This document shows, piece after piece, positions 55,860-64,000 of a stretch of 64,000 nt of DNA; the first letter of the stretch is position 1, and each line of letters starts with the position of its first letter. Location: NCBI GenBank assembly GCA_037157565.1, contig JAZHRO010000002.1, positions 79,658,001 through 79,722,000 of the forward strand, given 5' to 3'. The stretch comes from Thalassia testudinum. Lineage: Eukaryota; Streptophyta; Magnoliopsida; Alismatales; Hydrocharitaceae. The position numbers and the translations under genes were made by a program. The notes beneath the pieces were generated by a model. That model saw nothing but the letters and a program-made list of their open reading frames with translations. It was not told the DNA's origin and did no database searches.

Positions 55860-56060
55860 TATTAGAGAATCAATTAGATTAGATATGTTATGGTTAGGTT
55901 TGGTTGCCTTATTATTTTTAGGCTTTCTTATTTTTGGTAAGTGTTTTTATTGTGTTTTGATATTTTTCCTTTCACACCTAAGTCCTCTCTTTATATAAAG
56001 AGGGTTAAAGTTTGCTAAATAAAATAACATTGAAGTTTATTTTCTCAACATGGTATTGAA
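55860..56060 (+). mobile_element. short copia 5' LTR and primer site, inverted relative to 55348-55592
   Basis: TATTAGAGAATCAATTAG...TTCTCAACA (55860-56049), then TGGTATTGAAGCAAG, an initiator-Met-type primer site. TTTATATAAAGAGGG matches the box of the neighbouring LTR. Coding sequence does not follow: another LTR begins at 56075. Confidence 0.6.
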
Positions 56061-56074
56061 GCAAGTCATTTTTT

Positions 56075-57832
56075 GTGTTGGTGCAACCCTTCATAAGGTT
56101 GGTTTTGATGATTTTCCAAATAAACTTAAGTCAACAACCAAATAAAAATGTTAAAATGCAAGCAGTAGTCTCATATATTATGCGATAAGATTTATAGGAC
56201 TCAAAACAAGTATCAAAAGTGAAGTCTCACAATGAAGGACAAAACCACCCCACCAACGAACTCATGGTCATCAAGTTTAATTCAATGTAATTGACCTGTC
56301 AATGTAAATGTAAATAAATTAAGTTGTAATTTCATTTTCTTTGAGTCTAGGTCATACTTGTAAAAGAGTCCCAAATGACCATTACAAGCCTTAGTTAGAC
56401 CTTACGTAACCTTAGAACACTTAGGCAAACTTTGAAAGCCAAAAATAGACCAAAAGGGACCATCAGATGTTTGATATCCTTATTAGACGTCTAATTGCCT
56501 AATTATATTGCCTAAATTCAAACTGCTTAAATGATTAATTGCCTAAAATTAGTCATTTGACCTAAATTAGGCGACCAATCAGTTTCCAGACATCTGATTG
56601 CCTGAATTCTCTCCTCTTGATCCGTCTAAAAAGATCCCTTGTTAGACGACCAATATCAGACATCCAACATATTACCAAACGTCTGATCGACTAAGTTGAC
56701 CCACCTAAATAACACTTAACTCAGACATCCTTATTAGACATCTGATAATTTTCTAAACGTTTGACATATAACTGTTTGAATTTGAAGTTCTAAATCTTTT
56801 CTCATCAGACCAAATCCAATCTTTGCACTTTAGGAGAGATGTGATTATTAGCACCTACTTTTGTGTAAGACATATGACCAACCTACCAAATGTATGATAC
56901 CTTGGACCACTAAAAATAGAACCAAGTCTAGAGACTTTCAAAGGGACTCGTTTTCCAAGATTAGATGTTTGATCGAATGTCCCGATGTCTTAGGCTTAAG
57001 ACTAGAACCTTCTAGGAAGCTCCACCCTTATGGCTCAGATGACCCCTCCTCAATAGACATCTAATGGTCCTTCCCCAGACGTCCGACTATCAATCCAGAC
57101 ATCTAATGGTCCTTCCCCAGACATTCAACCATCAGTTCAAACGTCTTATACAATCGAGTCAGAACTTACTTGTTTTGCACTCAAATTAATTACAACCAAA
57201 TCTTTTTCGATTTGATTCTAATGGTACTTGGTCTCTCCTAAGCCTTCTTGAAGGTGCCCTTGATTTTTATAAATAATCCTAAGCTTCCAAATTGTAAGTA
57301 CAATGCTTAGACACTAATACACTCCAAAATCTCTCCTAAGCTCTTACAAGCTCTCTAAAGGCTATCAAGCTCAAGTGCTCCTGCTCTCAAGCTCTCAATC
57401 CCACATTGAGGACTACTTTCATTGCTACTATACTCTATATTCAGGGAAGTTCTTGATCCTTAGTGCCAAATTAACTAAACTATATTTTGGCCTCTTTAGG
57501 ATCATTGTATTTTCATTTTTTTTCTTGTTGGATTGGGTGTCCGGTCTGTGGATTCCTGACCTTATGTTGAGGCAAAACCTTGCAACGGTTGCCCCCGTTG
57601 CGTGTTATACTAAGGTTATATTACCCTTGTTTAAGTAGTGAGTTAGTGTTGTTCAACTTGGTTGATCAAGGAAAATCCTAAGTTGATATGACTTAGGTAG
57701 TGGTTTTCATCCATTGGGTTTCCACTTGAAAATCTATTGTGCCAATGTGATTGATTTTTGTGTAGTAATTAAATTTTATTTTTGCTTTTTATTTTATCTT
57801 ACACTATTCACCCTCTCTCTAGTTCAATTTCA
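56075..57832 (+). mobile_element. SIRE-like copia LTR carrying AGACGTCT-type motifs
   Basis: It begins TGTTGGTGCAACC and ends in a pyrimidine block and TTCA followed by CTTGGGAT, as at the end of the LTR at 762. Between 56463 and 57150 are about 15 variants of CAGACGTCTGA (AGACGTCT at 56485, CCAGACATCTGA at 56586). A 40-bp unit containing CATCTAATGGTCCTTCCCC is duplicated at 57057 and 57098. No gene. Confidence 0.55.
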
Positions 57833-58933
57833 CTTGGGATTTTGTCTTAGTTCATGCTTTATTTCGATTATCTCAATTCTTCTTGTTTGAGTGATCGAAT
57901 ATAAACTTGGGATTATGGCAGTCGCAACAACTGTGAGATCAACCAAGATCTCGATTGTGTTATCTGTTTAGGTTATTGCTTGCCATGTGGATGGAGAGAA
58001 GAAAGAAGGCCATGACACATAATGGAGGATCTTAGAGATCCAGATTAAGGGGCTCGGCGAGCATCGTTCTCACAAGGAGGGGTGACATGAACCACGGTGC
58101 AAGCATCCACGGTGGTGGCTGTAGCATGCTTGCAATGCATGAGGAGAAGCTCTGCGATGGAAGATTAGAATCGAAAGAGTAGATCAAGGGTCAAGATTGC
58201 CCCCTATGATTGGCGTAGAGAGCATTGTGGTGAGACGAGTCTAGATTTTGTAAAGGAGAGTCGGTTCCAACATTGTTGGAGCCTTGAGTAGAGCCACCTT
58301 GGCCTATTTCAACTCTGATGACGTTTCGACGACCTTAGCGATTGGTGTGGCAACTTTTTGTAGGGGAGTTGTGAACTTAATTTGTAGGATTTCATGTTCC
58401 AACCAACAACTTGTTATATTCATCCACCTTTTGGTTAGATCCAATGTCACCTGGCAGCAGTAGTTGGAGGAGGGAAGCCTTTGCGATTCAGATGCTTTAG
58501 CAATGCTACGGTTGGTGTTCATCAAGGGGAGGAGGGAGATGTGCGAGTAGTAGTAGAGGATGATACTCATCAATGAGACCCCCTAATGGCCGACAATGGA
58601 GGCGGTAGCACATTAGGGTTCTTTCGAACCCTAAGAGGAGATAGTTGGGTTTTTGTCATTTTTAGCCCTTTATTTTCTCATTTCTTACTTGTTAGATTTA
58701 CAAAAAAAAAATGGAAGAAATGAAGAAGAAATGAAAAAAAGGAAAAAAAGAAGAGAAGGATAGGAGGGTGTTGGAGTTAAAAAAAAGGGTAGAAAAAATT
58801 GGCAAAAAAAGGGGGAAAAGAAAAATGACGAGTAAAAAAAAAGTGATGTGGATGAGAAGAAAAGCACTTCTCTATTTTGTCTTATTCTTTATGCTAGTTT
58901 CTTCTCCCATACAAGTGTACAAGAAAGGGGGAG
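57833..58933 (+). other. possible copia internal remnant
   Basis: ATGGCAGTCGCAACAACTG (57915) lies where gag should start but no Gag domain follows. 58690-58860 is an A/G-rich low-complexity tract. AAGAAAGGGGGAG at 58921-58933 looks like a polypurine tract before an LTR. No confident gene. Confidence 0.35.
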
Positions 58934-59275
58934 TGTGAGTGAAAGTCTATTGTGACCTTATATGAGGGAGACTCATTCTTTGAGATCCTCACATGAGAGA
59001 AGCTCACTATTGGTCCCTATGTGCAACGAACATTTTCCTGGTCCATATATGAGAGAAGTTTATTGAGAGGTTTCTGTATGGGGGAGGCTAGCTAGTCTTG
59101 AGGTCTCTAAGGGAGAGGCCTACTTAGAGTTTCCGTGTGAGAGAGGTCCAATCTTGAGGTCTCCAAAGGAGAGACCCACTCCTGAGATCTTTAATGGGGA
59201 AGGTATCAACTCCAGTTGTGGCCTCTAGGAGAGAGACCAAATAGAGCTAGCTTTAGCAATTCATCTACCAAACTC
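58934..59275 (+). repeat. imperfect tandem repeat around TTGAGGTCTCcaaaGGAGAG
   Basis: Six or seven units of about 40-50 bases, each with GAGAGA-GG, CTCA or CCCACT and TTGAGGTCTC. Probably the start of a 3' LTR after the polypurine tract. Confidence 0.45.
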
Positions 59276-60185
59276 TAGCCTTACTGATATGTCATCATTA
59301 GCACACCCGCCTACAAGCAAGAATGAGGATGTAGCTATCATCACTCACCTAGAGGAGAGCCAAGACCTGGTTGCACTAGTTGAGAGTTATATTCTGCTTG
59401 TGAGATTAAGGATTTATCTTATACAAGCTGAGCATTTCATGTTCCAGCTTGAGAGGAATTATGATGTAAACATGTTTACACTACTTAAGATGTCTATTTA
59501 TGCATGTTCTTAAGCATAGGATTGCATTGCATACTATAAATATTGCATAACATGCATCATCTTGCATTTAGATTAGTTTGAATAAAATGGAAGTTAATTG
59601 TCTCCTTTTATGTTCATGGACAGGGTAAACTTTTTATCAGGACCTCGGATCAAAGATCTAACCGTACAGATGTGATCAGGGTAACGATTGGAGTTCAATG
59701 ACTCCAAGATCGCCCTACTAAGACATCTGTAGCATCAGATAGAGATCGGGGAACCCTAGAAGATCAAGGGCCAAGATGGTGTGAATCTACACTTCAAACG
59801 ACAAATCTGACAGCACAGATGGATTCGGATTGACGATCGTAGCCTAACGGTTTGAAAATCGACTCAATCCAACAACCGTAGCACCATCTACATCATCCAG
59901 AAGATGAACGACCAAGATGGCGCCACGTGGCACCATCTCAGTCGCCCAATTGGCTGCTACACCTACTGCACCCTCTCTTCTTCGACGATTCTCCACCGTT
60001 GGATGCACATCCAACGGCTGTAAGCACGTGCACATAAAACTCAAAGCGCCACACAAACACACTTGTAGCGCGTTGGTCGAGCGCGCTTATGCGATGCAGC
60101 GGCGCACGTTCGAGCCTACGCAAGCGGCATCTGAGGCCTGGCGATGGAGATCGATTAACCACTCGAGCGCACAGAGGAGGCGGGC
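59276..60185. other. unassigned DNA left of solo LTR F
   Basis: The last 550 bases have the character of an LTR or promoter: repeated CCAACGGT/ACGGCT words, and a perfect 10-bp inverted repeat CCGTTGGATG-CA-CATCCAACGG at 59996-60017. No gene recognised. It continues beyond F at 62876. Confidence 0.4.
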
Positions 60186-60410
60186 TGTTACGAACATGGG
60201 CATCAGACGTAGTTTAAGACGTCTGGGAAGTGTCCCAGATGTCTGGCCAGACATCTGGAACCCTTCCCAGATGTCTTGTATTAAATTTTTTCGGCGTACG
60301 GGTTCGCGTCTACACGCCTGCGCGTGCAGACTGAACCCGCCGCCTTCGTTTCTCGCTTTCTCTCCCTGCAGGTGCCGTTTTCCTCCTTCTCTCTCTCCCC
60401 GCGGCTGCCT

Positions 60411-60417
60411 TATAAAA
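60411..60417 (+). promoter_or_regulatory. TATA box of LTR F
   Basis: TATAAAA in a GC-rich setting, 225 bases into the LTR; the clearest of the homologous LTR promoters. Confidence 0.55.
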
Positions 60418-61239
60418 ACGAGTCCCCTCTCCCTCACCCTCACTCTGCAGCCTTCTCTTCTCCTTCTCCCTGCCAGCGAGAGCGCGAGCAAGCGAGTGAG
60501 CGAGTGCGGCAGCAGCGGCTGCAGCGGGAGTGTGGGAAGGAGTGTTGCGAGAGGAAGAAGAAAGCTCGACCGCGAAGGTGCGAGCTTGCTGGGGCACCTA
60601 GAGTCGGCTGGTGGGGGAGCAGCGGGCGTGGGGTGTCGCGGAGGGGCTGCTGTAGCTCGGGCAGCAGGTGAACGCGGCGTGGCCGTGCATCGCAGGCGGA
60701 GAGCGAGCAGGGTTCTGATTCTGGGAAAATTTCCCAGAATCAGACGTCTGGAGGAAGGTCCAGACGTCTGACAGGTACAATATTTTCCTACCTTCTTCTT
60801 TTACGCGTGTACGGCCATGCAGCCGTCCGCCGCGTTCTTCTGCGCCTCTTCGTGATGAGAGTGGGTGTGTGTGTGCGCAGGTTCTATTCGGGAGGGCGCG
60901 AGGCTCGCCATCCCACACGGATCAGATGTCTGGCCACAGTACTAGACGACGGAGAGGACCTCCAAACGTCTGGGGTGACAATCGGACGTCTGGAAACCAA
61001 GACCAGACTATCCAGCGGGCTTCTGGACGTTTGAAGGATTGCGCAAACCGATGTATGACATGATTGACCTTTTAAGACGTCTGATTTTGGGCAGATTCGT
61101 TGTTTTTTACCCGTTTAGGGTCCGTTTGGAATCCGTTTTCCGCGTTTCAAGTTGCGTTCGTTCTAGATTTATTTCCTCTACCTGTTTACAGTAATTGTAT
61201 ACTGTTATGAGAAACTTCTTGTGTTGATCCTTGTGTTAG

Positions 61240-62568
61240 GACCCCGTTCCGTTGCAGCTCTGGGGTTTGCGGAGGCGCGCGGGATTGCCGACCACGCCCC
61301 CAGTACTCCCAATTTCGCAGGTAGAGTGGCCCTTTAATTTATTTAACAAAATTTGTACAATTATGAAACAATTAATAGAGTCTAGGGCATTGCACGAACC
61401 CTAGGACTGAGGAATTAGATTAAATGATAGATCCTAGGGTATTGCATGAATCCTAGGACTGAAAAATTAGATTGAATGATAGATCGTAGAGTATGGCTTG
61501 AATCCTAGGACTGAAAAATTAGTTGAATATATAAACATTGTAGTCTTGGAAAAGTGGAAAGGAAATGATAACTGCCTGTAAATTGGTTAACAGTTGACTG
61601 TTATGAATGAATAAATACGGTTGAGAACATGGGTTATATGAATAGAAAGCTGGAACGGTGAAACCTAAATTGGTTGAGTTAAAAGAGTATGAACCCTACG
61701 GGGAATTAGGAGTAGAACTCCTGGAAATGGAATGGAATAGAACTGGGGAAGTGAGCTGGCCATTGAGTACGGAGTATCAAGGAGAGCGACTGCCCCCCTG
61801 TTTAGTGCAGAGTGGAGCTAGCTGCCCTAGGGACCTGGGGTTAGGTCTGAGCACTTTGTGTCGACTTTTGGCTCTCGTGTACACCGTACCGAGGAGAGCT
61901 ACTAGTGTAGGGAGAACACTAGCTACCCCACGGGCTCCGGGGTTCTGCTAGCTCTCCTACACCGACTTGTTAGGCCCACTGGGTAAACCAGGGTAGTCAG
62001 GCGAGGGTGCGCGGACTGTGGAGGGGCAAGACCCCTGTTTGGTTACTGTGGAGGGGCTAGACCCCTGTTACTGAGAGGGCTTTGCCCTATACTGGTTTCG
62101 TGCTGTGCTTTGGGCGCACCCGTTAACGGAAACGACTGACCGCGTGCCAGTGCGGTGTAGCTACCCGTGCGCTTATCGCGCGTGCCATAGTCACTGTTAC
62201 GTCTGTCAGCGACCTTGGGGTGGTTGACTGAGGGTAGGACCACCACGGAGGACTCTCCCGACCAGGAGAGCACCACGTGTTACTTCTACTTTTCGGAAAA
62301 GACTGCAATCAAGATCGTTCCCACGAGGAACATTCAAGATCAAGAGAAGGATATGATAAATAAATCAACAGTGAATAAATGGAAGAATATAAATAAAGAA
62401 AGTAAAAATATAACAGCTACTGTACACTCTACTGCTTCTTTTAGCTTTTAGTTGCCACTCTACTCAGCGTTTCGCTGACGTGTCACCCTTGTTACCTTTT
62501 CAGGACCAGGTGTTGAGCAACCAGAGTCAGCGGCTGCAGAGGGCGCTGGGCCTAGTAGAGCCCAGTAG
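61240..62568 (+). other. LTR mini-gene exons, solo LTR F
   Basis: Block 1 is 61240-61320 (81 nt, after TGTTAG, before GTAGAGTGG; GFAEARG, DHAPSTP). Block 2 is 62504-62568 (65 nt, after CTTTTCAG; GPGVEQPESAAAEGAGPSR, stop TAG). Both open, in phase. At the upstream exon the donor GT follows CCGAT, which would create a stop at the junction, and the ATG codon of copies C and solo-A is ACT here. Confidence 0.5.
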
Positions 62569-62875
62569 AGTTACCTGTAGTACCTTCTGTACTTTTCTTT
62601 CCGCTGTAGTGAGTGGTTTTCTGTTACTCCCTGTACTCTCTTTATTGTAAGCTTCATGTTATGTACATGTTTATTTCTCTTCTGTTGTGGTGGTGTATAC
62701 TGTAGTATTTCCTTTCTTTACTGCTGTATTTTGTTACTGCTAGTTATATACATGGTGAATGTGGTTTATTTTACTGCTCTTTTGGTTACTTTCTCATTGG
62801 ACAACTGGGTCTTGGGATTAGTCAAGTTGGTCCGATTCTCATATCTCGTAGGGATTCGGGAATCGGATCGTTACA

Positions 62876-64000
62876 CGTGCAGAGGTGCGAGATAAGCCAT
62901 CCGATCTCACGATCGGACGGCTGTGATTAGCTGAACGTGGAGCACGCATTACGCACGAGCAGGCGAGCGGTCGCGTGGGCGGCGCCCCACTACGCCCACG
63001 ATGGGGATTTAGCGATGGTTTTATCCGTCACTAAAGATCCCTTATTTAATGCTTTGAAATTTAAATGACCAAATTGCCCTTACTCCTTGCAACTATAAAA
63101 GGAGACCCCCTCCACACGAAATTCTCATCCCTTTTCTTCTCTTCCTCCCCAAAGCTCAAGAGAAGCTTGTCCCACACCCGAGATGCTTCTCGCGAAATAA
63201 CGTCAATTTTTTGTCTCCCTTTCGGAAACGAATCTCGCGACAACGATGACGTGCTGCCCCGTTCCCGTTCTTCCCGCTTCGTTCTCCTTCATCCTACTCC
63301 ATCCTCCTTCATCTAGGCGTCGTCCCATCCAGCTCATCCTCCAAGCGACCGTTGAGGATGATATCTCTCTCCCCATTCTTTTTACTGTTTTTTAGAATAG
63401 ATTTATTGCTTTTTAGAGTAGATTTACTGCTTTCTAGTGTAATCATTTTTCCGCTTTCTAGTCGTAATGTTTAGTGTAATGAACAGTCCTTCTGATAATG
63501 AATTCCATGTTCATTCTACATCTTTTTTTTAATTTTTGTTTGTAATATTCTCTCTCTCTTCTATTTAGTGTAAATAGATAGATAGTTTCTAGTCAATTAA
63601 ATTACTTCGCGACAAATAAAACAAACGCGTGTTTTTAAGTCAAACGTCCGCCTCCCTATGTTCGACCTGGGATTTCTATTCTGGTATAAATTTTATTTGT
63701 TGAACACGAGTTCTTCACTTTCAAATTACAACGATGGGTTTTTTTAAAATCAAACACGTTAGCGTAGCAACTCGTAGCGTTCAACAAATTGCTAAGAGAG
63801 ATCAATGTTGTCATGTAATTGGACCATGGAGATCTAATTATAAGTTGCTTAGTCCCATATAGTGGAGTGAGAAAGCAAGAGGTGTGTGGTGACCTATATA
63901 AAGGCCCTTGTACCCTTCATTTGTCTTTGAGAAGAATATTCAAAGATCACGCCCATAGGGGTGCTTCTCCCATGATTTTCTCCCCTCTTCTTGAAAGGAG
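62876..64000 (+). promoter_or_regulatory. promoter-like DNA, probably part of another LTR
   Basis: An inverted repeat GGATTTAGCGATGG / CCGTCACTAAAGATCC (63005-63040) precedes AACTATAAAAGGAGACC (TATA at 63094-63100) and a pyrimidine-rich leader. A second TATA-like CTATATAAAGG is at 63893-63903 after TTAGTCCCATATAG. No reading frame with a recognisable domain up to the window end. Confidence 0.4.

Larger units (their letters stand above)
60186..62875 (+). mobile_element. solo LTR F (chromovirus, B-type)
   Basis: It runs from TGTTACGAAC to GATCGTTACA, 2690 bp, flanked by CGGGC (60181-60185) and CGTGC (62876-62880), a 5-bp duplication with one change. Clear TATAAAA at 60411. Hairpin at 60714-60742, palindrome clusters at 60214-60275, 60742-60772, 60925-61032 and 61074-61084, donor GTACAA at 60775. 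No internal region. Confidence 0.88.

Noticed and set aside
58685..58867. Phe/Ser-rich 60-codon frame on minus
   Set aside because: It is the reverse of an A/G-rich low-complexity tract.
59289..59513. 74-codon open frame
   Set aside because: No recognisable domain, no splice or promoter context, and located between repeat remnants.
59917..60771. 284-codon open frame on plus
   Set aside because: It runs from flanking DNA into solo LTR F across the insertion point, so it cannot be an old gene. Composition is low-complexity Arg/Ser/Pro.
1..64000. tRNA and rRNA genes
   Set aside because: No cloverleaf or rRNA sequence recognised; the only tRNA-like sequences are the short primer sites of retroelements.

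Overview
The window is repeat-rich nuclear DNA of a flowering plant. A GC-rich first exon that reads like a plastid transit peptide and the strongly GC-biased retrotransposon genes lean towards a monocot or early-diverging angiosperm, but nothing fixes the species. Only one host gene is recognisable: the first three exons of a plastid FabZ (3-hydroxyacyl-ACP dehydratase) at 50993-51654. Almost everything else is nested LTR retrotransposons.

Layout. 1-2783: SIRE-like Ty1/copia element on + (end of 5' LTR, decayed gag, protease). 2784-13837: chromovirus A (Ty3/gypsy, Tekay/Del-like) on +, decayed; its 5' LTR holds a solo LTR (5245-8049, TSD TAGCC) and its 3' LTR is cut off. 13838-26075: Athila-type LTR on -, split by chromovirus B (14745-24862, TSD GGGCA), the best-preserved element. 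26076-29046: 3' region, protease and gag of an Athila-type element on -, lacking RT and integrase. 29050-30712: SIRE-like RT-RNase H fragment on +. 31659-45176: Athila-type primer site and LTR on -, split by chromovirus C (31836-44010, TSD CTAAT). C's own 5' LTR contains the fused remains of a fourth copy, D. 45177-46358: old chromovirus LTR remnant. 46359-49173: solo LTR E (TSD ATAGT). 49174-51654: gene flank and the FabZ exons. 51655-60185: intron or flank with copia and LINE debris. 60186-62875: solo LTR F (TSD CGGGC/CGTGC). 62876-64000: promoter-like DNA, probably another LTR.

The unusual biology is in the roughly 2.7-kb chromovirus LTRs. Across diverged copies they share (i) clusters of a palindrome built on AGACGTCT; (ii) a hairpin whose two arms change together; (iii) a splice donor in the LTR paired with an acceptor 3 nt upstream of the gag ATG, predicting a leader intron; and (iv) two exon-like blocks, each with AG/GT borders and matching phase, that keep one reading frame ending in a conserved GVEQP...GPSR-x-Q peptide and a stop. 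The last point suggests a small spliced gene carried inside the LTR, which I do not recognise from any described element. The same palindrome also occurs in an unrelated copia LTR at 56075-57832.
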